A DNA stretch of 43,633 nucleotides. Origin: Chromobacterium haemolyticum DSM 19808 (GTDB lineage Bacteria; Pseudomonadota; Gammaproteobacteria; Burkholderiales; Chromobacteriaceae). Shown here in pieces: positions 34,111 to 43,127 of this stretch. The stretch is from contig NZ_JONK01000038.1 in NCBI RefSeq assembly GCF_000711885.1, positions 1 to 43,633 of the forward strand. The letters are read 5' to 3'. Position 1 is the first letter of the stretch. Every line of letters starts with the position of its first letter. A program made the translations under genes and the position numbers. The notes under the pieces were generated by a model, which worked only from the letters and a program-made list of their open reading frames with translations, searched no databases and had not been told where the DNA came from.

Positions 34111-34977
34111 ATGCATTTGAACTATATATTGCCGATTCTGGTGCTTGGCATCGTTTTGCTCCTGTCTTGGCTGGGCTGGAAATTCTTCCTGGGACAGCCC
34201 CGCATCTTGGAAGGAAATCGCTCTCCAAAGCCGGTGTTGACCGGGGCGGAGGCCTTGGGCGCGCTTGCGGCCGGAAGACCTGAAAAACGCAATGAAAAGC
34301 CGGCGGTAAGCGCCGCTTTTTTGCGTGCGTCGCGCCGTGCCCCCAGCGTAGCCGCGCGCTATTGGCGGGTGTGGCTGCCGGTGGTGTCGCTGCTGTTGGT
34401 GGCCCTGGCGGTGGCCATCACGCTGAAGTTGAACCGTTTTCATCGCAGCCCGGAATTTGAGGTTTCCGAGTATGCGCAGGGCATGAGAATCAAGCAGACG
34501 CTGCTTGAAGAAAAACTAGTGCCGCCGCCGCCGCTTCCGCCGGAAGCTTTTGTCAATGTCATTGCGGAGCGGCCCAGCCTGGGACATGCGGATCGAGACT
34601 GGAGCAAGCTGAATCCCGAGTTTGTGCAAGTGGTGCTGCGGGTCATGGAAAGAATGAAGGCCAGGGGCTTCCCCATGGTGCTGCTGGAGGGCTATCGCAG
34701 TCCGGAGCGTCAGGATTCTCTGGCCGGGCAGGCCACGCTGGTAACCAAGGCCAAGGGTGGGCAGAGCAAGCATCAATACGGCTTGGCGGTGGACCTGGCG
34801 CCCATCCGCGAAGGCAAGGTAGTGATATCGGAACGTGATCCCTGGGCGATGCAGGCTTACAACGCGCTGGGAGAAGAGGCGACGGCGGCCGGCCTGACTT
34901 GGGGTGGCAACTGGAGTTTCAAGGATTTCGGACATATCGAGCGCTCAGGCTCGCTGAAGTCCTTGCTCAAAAAATAA
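34111..34977 (+). CDS. tagX: TagX-like membrane peptidoglycan peptidase (M15_4 family)
   Basis: A 288-residue protein with two N-terminal membrane helices (ILPILVLGIVLLLSWLGW; VWLPVVSLLLVALAVAITL), a proline-rich linker (EKLVPPPPLPPEAF) and a periplasmic M15_4/VanY-like zinc peptidase domain. Zinc ligands fit H221 and D228 in SKHQYGLAVDLAP and H275 in KDFGHIERS. VLLEGYRSPERQ is also typical. Acinetobacter TagX, an L,D-endopeptidase of this type, is needed for T6SS assembly because it opens the peptidoglycan for the membrane complex; the same job is inferred here. It starts the plus-strand arm, 27 bp before tssM. ATG 34111 is used, though the ribosome site is poor and a TTG at 34096 is possible. 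Confidence 0.8.
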   Translation: MHLNYILPILVLGIVLLLSWLGWKFFLGQPRILEGNRSPKPVLTGAEALGALAAGRPEKRNEKPAVSAAFLRASRRAPSVAARYWRVWLPVVSLLLVALAVAITLKLNRFHRSPEFEVSEYAQGMRIKQTLLEEKLVPPPPLPPEAFVNVIAERPSLGHADRDWSKLNPEFVQVVLRVMERMKARGFPMVLLEGYRSPERQDSLAGQATLVTKAKGGQSKHQYGLAVDLAPIREGKVVISERDPWAMQAYNALGEEATAAGLTWGGNWSFKDFGHIERSGSLKSLLKK

Positions 34978-35004
34978 CGGTTTTCAAGAAGGTGGTGGGT
35001 GTTT

Positions 35005-38000
35005 ATGAAAGGTTGGCTGCGTCACGCCAAGGTGGCTTCGGCGATCGGGTTCCTGATCCTGATCGCTCTGATCTGGTTCCTGGGACCGTGGTTGGGCCTG
35101 GAGTCGCTGGAAGCCCGTTTGGGCTGGATTATCGGCGTCATGTTGTTATGGGTGCTGACCCTGCTGGTGGGCCAGGTTTTGGCGCGCCGTGCCGGCGGTC
35201 TGGTGGAGCGCATGCTGCGCAAGCAGGCTGACGAGGCGGTGATCAACGCCAGCTCCGACAAGCGCGCCGAGGTCACCCTGCTGCGCCAGCGGCTGTTGGG
35301 CGCGATAGACACCCTGAAGAAATCCAAGCTGGGCAGCGCCAGCGGCAGCGCCGCGCTGTACGAACTGCCTTGGTACATGATCATCGGACACCCGGCTGCG
35401 GGCAAGAGCTCGGCCATTCTGCAGTCCGGCCTGACCTTTCCGTTCAGCGACAAGAGCGGTATTCAGGGCGTGGGCGGCACCCGCAACTGCGACTGGTTCT
35501 TCTCAACCGAAGGCGTGCTGTTGGACACCGCCGGCCGTTACGCGACTCAGAGCGAGGACCGGGTGGAGTGGCTGGAATTCCTCAAGCTCCTGAAAAAGCA
35601 CCGCGCCAAAGCGCCGGTCAACGGCATCCTGATCGCCATCAGCCTGCCGGAGCTGGCGCAGCACCATAGCGAAGGTTTCACTCTGTACGCGCGCCAGATC
35701 CGCGAGCGCATTCACGAGGTGTGCAACACCTTCGGCCTTTTGGTGCCCATCTATCTGGTGTTCACCAAGCTGGACCTCTTGGGCGGCTTCGCCCAGTTTT
35801 TCCAGGACGCCAGCGATGAAGACCGCGCCAGGGTCTGGGGCGCGACGCTGAGCGCGGATCAGGGCACGGGTTTCGACGTGGCCACCGTGACCGGCCAGCA
35901 GTTTGAACTGCTCTACCGCGGCCTGGTGCAGGCCGGCGAGGAAAAGCTGATCCAGTACCGCGGCGACCAAGTCAAGCCGGCGCACTTCGCCTTTCCCATT
36001 GAATTCCACGGCTTGAAAGAGGCGGTGGTTAAATTCGTCAAGCTGCTGCACGAAGAAGACCCCTATCACGCGCGTCCTCTGCTGCGTGGTTTCTATTTCA
36101 CCAGCGCCTTGCAAGAGGGCGTGCCGCGCATCGTGGCCGCCAATCGCGTGCAAGGCCAATTCGATCTGAGCCAGGGCGGCCAGGAGATGAAGCAGGCGCC
36201 GGCGTCTTACAGCTACTTCCTGCGTAATCTGTTCCGCGACGTGCTGTTTCAGGATCAACACCTGATTTCGCGCCAGACCAAGCCCAGCGGCAGCCGCTGG
36301 CGTTTGTTCGGCATGGCCGCCGGGGTGTTGTCGCTGGCCGCGCTGGCCAGCTTCTGGACCTGGTCCTTCATCGGCAACCAGCATTTGCTGGACGAGGTGA
36401 AGGCCGAGCGCGCGCAGGCGCAAAAGCTGGCCGCCAGCGGGCAGTTGTACGACAAGCTGCGCTCGCTGCAGATCTTGCAGAAGCGGCTGGAGGAATTGCA
36501 GGCTTACCGCAAGAACGGCGCGCCGTGGCAAGTGGGCCTGGGCCTGTATCAGGGCAAGGAGTTGGAGCCGCAACTGCGTCGCGAGTATTTCACCGGCTTG
36601 AAGGAAGTGATGCTGCGCCCGGTGCAGCGCAATCTGGAAACCACGCTGGTGGCGCTGAAGCCGGAGTCTCCGGCGCCGGCTCCCGCGCCCGCGCCGGTTG
36701 TGAGCGAGCCGCCCAAGCCGGCCGCGCCCGCGCCGTTCAAACCCAAGCCTAAAAAGCACGCGCCGCGCGGCGGTTTGCCCAATATCAACCTGAGCGCGCT
36801 GGATTGGCCGCAACGCGCCACCACCGCCAAGCTGGAGGCCTCAGCGGCGCAAGGCGAGCCCGCATCCGCTCCGCAGCGTAATCCGCAGCAACTGGACGCC
36901 AGCTACAACGCTTTGAAAACCTATCTGATGCTGCATGAGCAGAAGCGCATGGACGAAGCGCATCTGATAGACCAGCTGCCGCGCTACTGGCGGCCCTATC
37001 TGGAAAGCCAGCGCGGCCAGTATTCGGTGGAAGAAGTGATGGCGGTGGCCGAGAAGCTGGTGGCTTTCTACGTTAGCCAGATCAAGGAAGCGGACCTGCC
37101 GCTGATCGAGAACAACGCCAAGGTGGTGGGCGAGGCCCGCGATGTGCTGCGAGGCTCCTTCAAGCGCCTGTCCGCCCAAGAACGGGTGTTCAACGAAATC
37201 AAGGCCCGCGCCAATACCCGTTTCGCTCCGCTGACCGTGGCGCGGATTCTGGACAACCGGGATCTGGACGTGATGGCCGGCAGCCAGATGGTAGAGGGCG
37301 CCTACACTCGCGAAGCCTGGAACACCTATGTTAAGGGCGCTATCGACGAAGCCAGCAAGGGTGAAATCCGTAGCGACGACTGGGTGCTGGCCTCGTCTAC
37401 TCAGGACAATTTGGGCCGGGACGGCGACGTGGAGAAAAACCGCGCCGCGCTGGAGGCCCTGTACCGCGCCCAATACGCCGCCGCCTGGAAGAAATTCCTG
37501 ATCGGCGTCACCACCCGCGACTTCACCAATCCGGCCCAGTCCGCCTCCGCGATGGCGCGCTTGTCCGATAAGCAAAGCTCGCCCATCAAGCTGGTGCTGG
37601 CGCGCGCGGCGATGGAAACCGCCTGGGACAATCCGTCGGAGCTGAACCGCTCGCTGGAAAACGCCAAGCAGTCGATGCTGGAAAAAACCGCGGAATTCCT
37701 CAAGGGCGGCAGCTCGCCGGCCCAAGCGGACAAGACCAAACTGTACGGCGAAGTGGGCCGTCAGTTCGCCGGCGTGGCGCAACTGGTCAAGGGCGACAAC
37801 CCGCCGATCAACGCTTACCTGGAACAGTTGGCCAAGCTGAAAGCCAAGCTGGCGGCGATCTCCAGCACCGACGAACCCGGCCCGCAAGCCCGCGCCGCCT
37901 TGCAGGCGACCCTGGGCGGCTCCGGCTCGGAGCTGGGCGATACCGCCTCCTTCGTAGACAACACCCTGCTGAGCCAAGTCACGCCGGAAACCGGCGAGAT

Positions 38001-38772
38001 GGTGCGCCCGATGCTGGTGCGCCCGCTGACCCAGTCCTACAACGCTCTGCTGGGGCCGGTGGCCAACGACATCAACCAGGCCTGGGCCAACGAAGTGCTG
38101 CCCCAGTGGAAGCAGCTGGCCGGCAAATACCCATTCGCGGATTCCAGCAACAGCGCCTCGGTGGCGGAGATCAGCCGCTTCGTCAAGGCCAACGACGGCA
38201 CGCTGGACAAATTCATCAACAAATACCTGAACGGCCTGGTGCAGAAGAAGGGCGACCAATTGGTGCCGCGCGCCTGGGGCAATATGGGCGTCAAGTTCAA
38301 CCCGGCCTTCCTGTCCAGCGTCAGCAGCCTGTCCGCTCTGGCCAACGCACAACTGCAAGACGGCGAAAACACCCGTTTTGAACTGCAGCCGACGCCGACG
38401 CCGGGCCTGTCCGAAATCGTGTTCGAGGTGGATGGCCAGGAACTGCGCTACCGCAACGGCCCGCAGGCCTGGCAGCCGTTCACCTGGCCCGGCAACGGCC
38501 AGAACGCCGGCGCCCGCATCCAGGTGGTGTCCTACAGCGGCGCCAGCAGCGTGGTGGGCAACCAGCCGGGACGCATGGGCCTGATGCGCTTGCTGTCCAG
38601 CGCCAAGGTCAGCCAGGACAGCCCGGACTCCGCTCAGCTCACTTGGAACTTGCGCAAGCCCGACGGCGAGGCGCAAACGGTGAAATTCAATTTCCGCATG
38701 GTTGGCGGCGTGAATCCGCTGCAACTGAACAAGCTTTACAAGCTGACCTTGCCTGAGCGCGTGACGCTATAA
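35005..38772 (+). CDS. tssM: T6SS membrane complex protein TssM (IcmF family)
   Basis: A 1255-residue inner-membrane protein that spans the periplasm to TssJ. Two helices near residues 10-58 precede a cytoplasmic NTPase-like domain with a good Walker A (GHPAAGKSS, K134) and DTAGRYATQSED. A third helix lies at about 433-456 (AAGVLSLAALASFWTW), followed by the long periplasmic part that ends with the C-terminal beta domain (FEVDGQELRYRNGPQAWQPF). An unusual low-complexity Pro/Ala then Lys/Pro stretch occurs at about 553-590. A GTG at 34999 is an alternative start with a well-spaced AAGG. It is co-directional with the peptidase gene and tagF. Confidence 0.97.
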   Translation: MKGWLRHAKVASAIGFLILIALIWFLGPWLGLESLEARLGWIIGVMLLWVLTLLVGQVLARRAGGLVERMLRKQADEAVINASSDKRAEVTLLRQRLLGAIDTLKKSKLGSASGSAALYELPWYMIIGHPAAGKSSAILQSGLTFPFSDKSGIQGVGGTRNCDWFFSTEGVLLDTAGRYATQSEDRVEWLEFLKLLKKHRAKAPVNGILIAISLPELAQHHSEGFTLYARQIRERIHEVCNTFGLLVPIYLVFTKLDLLGGFAQFFQDASDEDRARVWGATLSADQGTGFDVATVTGQQFELLYRGLVQAGEEKLIQYRGDQVKPAHFAFPIEFHGLKEAVVKFVKLLHEEDPYHARPLLRGFYFTSALQEGVPRIVAANRVQGQFDLSQGGQEMKQAPASYSYFLRNLFRDVLFQDQHLISRQTKPSGSRWRLFGMAAGVLSLAALASFWTWSFIGNQHLLDEVKAERAQAQKLAASGQLYDKLRSLQILQKRLEELQAYRKNGAPWQVGLGLYQGKELEPQLRREYFTGLKEVMLRPVQRNLETTLVALKPESPAPAPAPAPVVSEPPKPAAPAPFKPKPKKHAPRGGLPNINLSALDWPQRATTAKLEASAAQGEPASAPQRNPQQLDASYNALKTYLMLHEQKRMDEAHLIDQLPRYWRPYLESQRGQYSVEEVMAVAEKLVAFYVSQIKEADLPLIENNAKVVGEARDVLRGSFKRLSAQERVFNEIKARANTRFAPLTVARILDNRDLDVMAGSQMVEGAYTREAWNTYVKGAIDEASKGEIRSDDWVLASSTQDNLGRDGDVEKNRAALEALYRAQYAAAWKKFLIGVTTRDFTNPAQSASAMARLSDKQSSPIKLVLARAAMETAWDNPSELNRSLENAKQSMLEKTAEFLKGGSSPAQADKTKLYGEVGRQFAGVAQLVKGDNPPINAYLEQLAKLKAKLAAISSTDEPGPQARAALQATLGGSGSELGDTASFVDNTLLSQVTPETGEMVRPMLVRPLTQSYNALLGPVANDINQAWANEVLPQWKQLAGKYPFADSSNSASVAEISRFVKANDGTLDKFINKYLNGLVQKKGDQLVPRAWGNMGVKFNPAFLSSVSSLSALANAQLQDGENTRFELQPTPTPGLSEIVFEVDGQELRYRNGPQAWQPFTWPGNGQNAGARIQVVSYSGASSVVGNQPGRMGLMRLLSSAKVSQDSPDSAQLTWNLRKPDGEAQTVKFNFRMVGGVNPLQLNKLYKLTLPERVTL

Positions 38773-38785
38773 GGGAGACACAGTC

Positions 38786-39805
38786 ATGGCGTTCAATTTC
38801 AAGCGGGCGCAGGAAACGCCTCCGCAATTCTGCATTTTTGGCAAGTTGCCGCGCCGCGGCGACTTCGTCCGCGTCAATGCCACCCACCCGGCGGCCACTC
38901 AGCTGGACCAGCTGCTGGCGCAAAGCCTGGGCGGGCTGGAGGCCGGTCCGGACGCGGTGGAGCGCTACCGCGCGATGCCGGGCACCAGCTTTGTGCTGCG
39001 TAGCCGCGACCAAATGTGGCTGTCGCTGGGCGTGATGCAGCCCAGCCGCGATGAAAGCGGCCGTAATTATCCTTTGGTGGCGGCCTCGCTGATGCCTTGC
39101 GACGGGCCTTTGCCGCCGCTGTCGGTGTTGATGCTGGCCAATGAGCTGTTCTTCTCCGGCTTGAAGGAGCAACTGAGCAGCGCCATCGACAACGCCGTGG
39201 AAATGCTGGCTTGCCGCCAGTTTCTGGAGGAGCAGTCCTTGTTTGGCATCTCCTCCGTGGCGGATCTGGACTTGGCGCAGCAACTGCTGGAGCGGCATCT
39301 GAGCGTGACGCCGGCTTCTCATCTGAGCCGGCTGTTGAGCAGCCGGGGCCTGCCGGATCTGGAAACGGTGCTTCTGGCCTTCACCTTCCACCACCAGCTG
39401 TTGCGCAAGTTCCAAGGCAGCCTGACGGCGCAGACCTATCTGCTGCCGCTGCCGGACAGCGATGGCGAAGACATGTTGGCCGCGGCCACTTGGTTGTCGC
39501 TGTACCAGGCGGCTACCGCCGGCCAGGCCGGCCAAGCGGAGCAATGTCTGCTGATTCACCGGCCGGAAGGGCGCTTCCTGGCCCTGCTGCCGGGCGACTT
39601 GAACGAGCAGATTGTCTCGCAGTGCTGGGGAGGGCAGCTGGATGCCCGCTTCATCGTCGACGTGGCTGAGCCGCAGGCGCCGTGGCGCAGCCATCAGGCC
39701 TACGCAGAAGCGGCTTACATCCTGGGGCGGAGGCTGAACGATCCGTCCATTTCGGTGGCGCAGTTGCGCGAAGTGGCGTCCAGCCTGTCGCGCAGCGTGG
39801 CCTGA
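38786..39805 (+). CDS. tagF: T6SS-associated protein TagF
   Basis: A 339-residue cytoplasmic protein. The N-terminal TagF domain is clear: FCIFGKLPRRGDFVRVN, QLDQLLAQSLGGLE, SFVLRSRDQMWLSLGVMQPS and DESGRNYPLVAA. TagF is a post-translational repressor of T6SS firing, usually acting through the scaffold protein Fha. Neither the PppA phosphatase, sometimes fused to TagF, nor PpkA or Fha is in this window. The C-terminal half (about 150 residues onward) is less conserved. It starts 13 bp after tssM and is certainly co-transcribed. An 83-bp gap separates it from tssB. Confidence 0.9.
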   Translation: MAFNFKRAQETPPQFCIFGKLPRRGDFVRVNATHPAATQLDQLLAQSLGGLEAGPDAVERYRAMPGTSFVLRSRDQMWLSLGVMQPSRDESGRNYPLVAASLMPCDGPLPPLSVLMLANELFFSGLKEQLSSAIDNAVEMLACRQFLEEQSLFGISSVADLDLAQQLLERHLSVTPASHLSRLLSSRGLPDLETVLLAFTFHHQLLRKFQGSLTAQTYLLPLPDSDGEDMLAAATWLSLYQAATAGQAGQAEQCLLIHRPEGRFLALLPGDLNEQIVSQCWGGQLDARFIVDVAEPQAPWRSHQAYAEAAYILGRRLNDPSISVAQLREVASSLSRSVA

Positions 39806-39888
39806 GTAGTGACGTAACACCGGAACGGCCGGCGATATCCGCAGAGGCCGCTCCAATCAGAGCTTTGTGAACTTGAGAGAGAACCATC

Positions 39889-40401
39889 ATGGCCAAAGAA
39901 AGCACACAGAAAAAACTGTCGCGGGTACGCCCGCCGCGCGTGCAGATCACTTACGACGTTGAAATCGGCGACGCCATCGAAACCAAGGAACTGCCCTTCG
40001 TGCTGGGCGTGCTGGGCGACTACTCCGGCCACAGCAAGGAGCCGTTGCCCAAGATGAAGGAACGCAAGTTCGTTCAGATCGACCGCGACAACTTCGACGA
40101 AGTGCTCAAGGGCATGGCGCCGCGCCTGGCCATCAAGGTGGACAACAAGCTGAAAGACGACGGCAGCCAGCTGGCGATGGAGCTGAACTTCGAAGAACTG
40201 GCCGATTTTGAGCCGCAGAACGTGGTGGATCAGGTTGAGCCGCTGAAAAAGCTGCTGGACGCGCGCAAGCGCCTGGCCGACCTGCGCAACAAGATGGCGG
40301 GTAACGACAAGCTGGAAGAATTGTTGGACGAAGTGGTGCGCGATACCGAAAAGCTGAAGGCAATCAGCCAGGCCGCGCATCCGGACAAAGCGGGAGAGTG
40401 A
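39889..40401 (+). CDS. tssB: T6SS contractile sheath small subunit TssB (VipA)
   Basis: A 170-residue protein that pairs with TssC to form the contractile sheath. Signatures are RVRPPRVQITYDVEIGDA, ELPFVLGVLGDYSG, KFVQIDRDNFDEVLKGMAPR and FEELADFEPQNVVDQVEPLK. GAGAGAACC lies just before the ATG. It is followed by tssC after 3 bp, so the two subunits are made together. Confidence 0.97.
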   Translation: MAKESTQKKLSRVRPPRVQITYDVEIGDAIETKELPFVLGVLGDYSGHSKEPLPKMKERKFVQIDRDNFDEVLKGMAPRLAIKVDNKLKDDGSQLAMELNFEELADFEPQNVVDQVEPLKKLLDARKRLADLRNKMAGNDKLEELLDEVVRDTEKLKAISQAAHPDKAGE

Positions 40402-40404
40402 TAG

Positions 40405-41889
40405 ATGAGCGCAGAACAACAACTTGAGGCCGTCGCGGCCGCAGCACCGGCGGCGGCCGGCAGCCTGCTCGACTCCATCATCGAGCAAAGCCGCGTCGCC
40501 ACCAACGACAACGAAAAGGGCCACACCCGCGACCTGATCGGCGAACTGGTCGACCAGGTGCTGGAAGGCAGCGTCAGCGTATCGCGAGACCTGTCCGCCA
40601 GCATTGACGCGCGCATCGCCGAGATCGACGCGCTGATCTCCTCCCAGCTGAACGAGATCATGCACCACAACGACTTCCAGAAGCTGGAAGCTTCCTGGCG
40701 TGGTCTGAAGTACCTGGTGATGGAGTCCGAAACCAGCACCATGCTCAAGATCAAGGTGCTCAACGCCTCCAAGAAAGACCTGGTCAAGGACTTCAAGGCG
40801 GCGCCGGAATTCGACCAGAGCGCGCTGTTCAAGAAAATCTACGAAGAAGAATACGGCACCTTCGGCGGCGCGCCTTACGCCGGCCTGGTGGGCGATTACG
40901 AATTCACTCGCCACCCGGAAGACTTCTACCTGCTGGACGAACTGTCCCACGTAGCCGCCTCCGCGCACGCGCCGCTGATCACCGCGGCCTCTTCCGGCCT
41001 GTTTGGCCTGGAAAGCTTCACCGATGTGGGCAAGCCGCGTGATCTGGCCAAGATCTTCGACACCGTCGAATACGCCAAGTGGAAATCCTTCCGCGAGTCG
41101 GAAGACTCCCGTTACGTCGGCCTGGTGTTGCCGCACGTGCTGGGGCGCCTGCCTTACGGCCGCGACAACGTGCCGGTGGAGGAATTCGACTTTGAAGAAA
41201 ACGTGGACGGCAGCACTCACGAAAAATACCTGTGGACCAACGCCTCTTACGCCTACGCCGCGCGTCTGACCTCCGCTTTCGCCCAATACGGCTGGCTGGC
41301 GGCCATCCGCGGCGTGGAGGGCGGCGGCCTGGTGGAAGGCCTGCCGGCCCACACCTTCAAGACTGACGACGGCGAAGTGGCGCTCAAGTGTCCCACCGAA
41401 GTGGCGATCACCGACCGCACCGAAAAACTGCTGTCCGACTTGGGCTTCATCTCGCTGGTGCACTGCAAAAACACCGACTACGCGGCCTTCTTTGGCGGCC
41501 AATCGGTGCAGAAGGCCAAGACTTACAACACGGACTCGGCCAACGCCAACGCGCGCCTGTCCACCCAACTGCCCTACATCTTCGCGGTATCGCGCATCGC
41601 GCATTACATGAAATCCATCATGCGCGACAAGATCGGCAGCTTCGCCTCGCGCCAGAACGTGCAGGACTTCCTGAATACTTGGCTGGCGCAATATGTGCTG
41701 CTGGACGACTCCGCCAGCCAGGAAGCCAAAGCCAAGTATCCGCTGCGCGAAGCGCGCGTCGACGTGGTGGAAGTGCCGGGCAAACCCGGCGTCTATCGCG
41801 CCGCCGCCTTCCTGCGGCCGCATTTCCAGCTGGATGAACTGACTATTTCCCTGCGTTTGGTGGCGGAACTGCCGCAACCGGCGGGTTAA
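40405..41889 (+). CDS. tssC: T6SS contractile sheath large subunit TssC (VipB)
   Basis: A 494-residue sheath protein. Conserved stretches include EIMHHNDFQKLEASWRGLKY, PYAGLVGDYEFTRHPEDFYL, PHVLGRLPYGRDNVPVEEFD, YGWLAAIRGVEGGGLVEGLP and DLGFISLVHCKNTDYAAFFG. The length and C-terminus (HFQLDELTISLRLVAELP) are normal. It lies 3 bp behind tssB. A GC-rich hairpin and a 112-bp gap separate it from hcp. Confidence 0.98.
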   Translation: MSAEQQLEAVAAAAPAAAGSLLDSIIEQSRVATNDNEKGHTRDLIGELVDQVLEGSVSVSRDLSASIDARIAEIDALISSQLNEIMHHNDFQKLEASWRGLKYLVMESETSTMLKIKVLNASKKDLVKDFKAAPEFDQSALFKKIYEEEYGTFGGAPYAGLVGDYEFTRHPEDFYLLDELSHVAASAHAPLITAASSGLFGLESFTDVGKPRDLAKIFDTVEYAKWKSFRESEDSRYVGLVLPHVLGRLPYGRDNVPVEEFDFEENVDGSTHEKYLWTNASYAYAARLTSAFAQYGWLAAIRGVEGGGLVEGLPAHTFKTDDGEVALKCPTEVAITDRTEKLLSDLGFISLVHCKNTDYAAFFGGQSVQKAKTYNTDSANANARLSTQLPYIFAVSRIAHYMKSIMRDKIGSFASRQNVQDFLNTWLAQYVLLDDSASQEAKAKYPLREARVDVVEVPGKPGVYRAAAFLRPHFQLDELTISLRLVAELPQPAG

Positions 41890-41905
41890 GGCTGGAGAGT
41901 CCGCG

Positions 41906-41950
41906 CGCGTCCGCCGGGTTTAGGCGCGGCGGCGGGCGCGGGCGTCTTTT
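41906..41950 (+). terminator. Attenuator-like hairpin between tssC and hcp
   Basis: CGCGTCCGCCG pairs with CGGCGGGCGCG (11 bp, one G-T pair, 13-base loop) and is followed by GGCGTCTTTT. It looks like a partial terminator after tssC. hcp follows 50 bp on with a strong AAGGAG, so hcp probably has its own promoter or gets limited read-through. Confidence 0.55.
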
Positions 41951-42001
41951 GGAATGGGGGGCTTAGCCTCCAATTTTTGACCTTTGTTTAAGGAGAAGTA
42001 A

Positions 42002-42499
42002 ATGGCTTTTGATGCATTCCTGAAAATTGACGGTATTCCTGGCGAAAGCAGCGACGACAAGCACAAAGACTGGATCGAGATCCAATCCTTTGCTCACAAA
42101 CTGGAACAGCCGGCCCAGGCTACCGCCAGCTCCGCCGGCGGCGCCACCGCCGAGCGCGTGAACCACGCCGCTTACGAAATCACCCACTTCCTGGACAAAG
42201 CCAGCCCGAAGATCTACGAAGCCTGCTGCAAGGGCCAGCACATCAAGGAAATCACCATCGAACTGTGCCGTGCCGGTGGCGACAAGGTGAAGTACATGGA
42301 GATCAAGATGGAGCAAGTCCTGATCGCCAAGGTTGAGCCGCATGGTTCCGCTAACGACAACGGCTTCCCCAGCGAAAAAGTGAGCTTCACTTACGGCAAG
42401 ATCAAGTGGACCTACACCCAGCAGAAACGCGCTGACGGCGCTGGCGGCGGTAACGTCAGCTCCGGTTGGGACCTGACCGCTAACAAAGCGATCGCCTAA
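42002..42499 (+). CDS. hcp: T6SS tube protein Hcp (TssD)
   Basis: A 165-residue protein that forms the hexameric rings of the inner tube and carries small cargo. It begins MAFDAFLKIDGIPGESSDDK, has WIEIQSFAHKLEQP and HFLDKASPKIYEACCKGQHI, and ends with KIKWTYTQQKRADGAGGGNV. It belongs to the longer Hcp1-like class. AAGGAG lies 7 bases upstream. It is flanked by an attenuator-like hairpin before and an intrinsic terminator after, so it can be made in large excess of the other T6SS parts. Confidence 0.97.
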   Translation: MAFDAFLKIDGIPGESSDDKHKDWIEIQSFAHKLEQPAQATASSAGGATAERVNHAAYEITHFLDKASPKIYEACCKGQHIKEITIELCRAGGDKVKYMEIKMEQVLIAKVEPHGSANDNGFPSEKVSFTYGKIKWTYTQQKRADGAGGGNVSSGWDLTANKAIA

Positions 42500-42523
42500 T
42501 TTCCTAGCGGTGCTGGAAAGCTG

Positions 42524-42549
42524 ACCCGCCCGTCGTTCGGGCGGGTTTT
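42524..42549 (+). terminator. hcp intrinsic terminator
   Basis: ACCCGCCCG, loop TCGTT and CGGGCGGGT form a 9-bp stem that runs directly into TTTT, 25 bp after the hcp stop codon. Confidence 0.88.
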
Positions 42550-42640
42550 AGGCATCCGGGAAACTGCCGCGCGCCGGTCCGGCGCAGCGGTTTCCCGGCT
42601 GCTCTTCGCCATGTTTAAAGTCAATCCGGGAAGTAATGCT

Positions 42641-43075
42641 ATGAAACGTTTGCTGATGGTCGCCGCGCTCGCCTTGTCGCTGGTGGGCTGCAAGACCAAT
42701 CCTAACGCTCAACAAGCCTCGAAAGACCCCGCCGTGATCAAGGCGGCGGAAGAAAAGGCCGCGCTGGACAAGGCCGTGGCCGCCAATATGGCCATAGACC
42801 CCAACCTGATCCCGTTTGAAAAAATGAGCCCGAAACTGTCCCCGGTGGGCGAGGCTCAATTGCAACTGCTGCTGCCCAAGCTCAAGACCGCCAAATCCAT
42901 TCTGGTGCGCGGCCATTGCTACCGCGGCGACATCGGCAACGCTCGCGCCGCCGCGCAAACCCGCGCTATCGCCGTCAAGCAGTTCCTGACCGATGCCGGC
43001 GTGCCGGCCAATAAAATCACCGTGCGTTACGACACCGAGCGTCAGTTGCACGCGGTGCGTTTGATCGCCAACTGA
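42641..43075 (+). CDS. OmpA-like lipoprotein associated with T6SS
   Basis: A 144-residue lipoprotein. The signal ends in lipobox LVGC with the lipidated cysteine at residue 17. A short helical linker leads to a C-terminal OmpA-like domain (about 60-144): LVRGHCYRGDIGN, then AAAQTRAIAVKQFLTDAGVP and ITVRYD. The arginine in QTRAIAV matches the peptidoglycan-contacting arginine of the family, while the usual TDxxG has become GHCYRGD, so binding may be altered. Since TssL here lacks a peptidoglycan-binding domain, this protein could anchor the apparatus to the wall, like TagL or SciZ but as a lipoprotein. ATG 42641 is chosen over 42611 because it directly begins the signal peptide. Confidence 0.75.
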   Translation: MKRLLMVAALALSLVGCKTNPNAQQASKDPAVIKAAEEKAALDKAVAANMAIDPNLIPFEKMSPKLSPVGEAQLQLLLPKLKTAKSILVRGHCYRGDIGNARAAAQTRAIAVKQFLTDAGVPANKITVRYDTERQLHAVRLIAN

Positions 43076-43127
43076 ATCTCGGCGCCGGGCCGCCATGCGT
43101 AAGCGGGCGGCCGGGCGTTTTCGGGTG

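Noticed and set aside
39715-41877. A 720-codon minus-strand open frame opposite tssB and tssC
   Set aside because: Both sheath genes are intact on the plus strand, and the antisense product resembles nothing.
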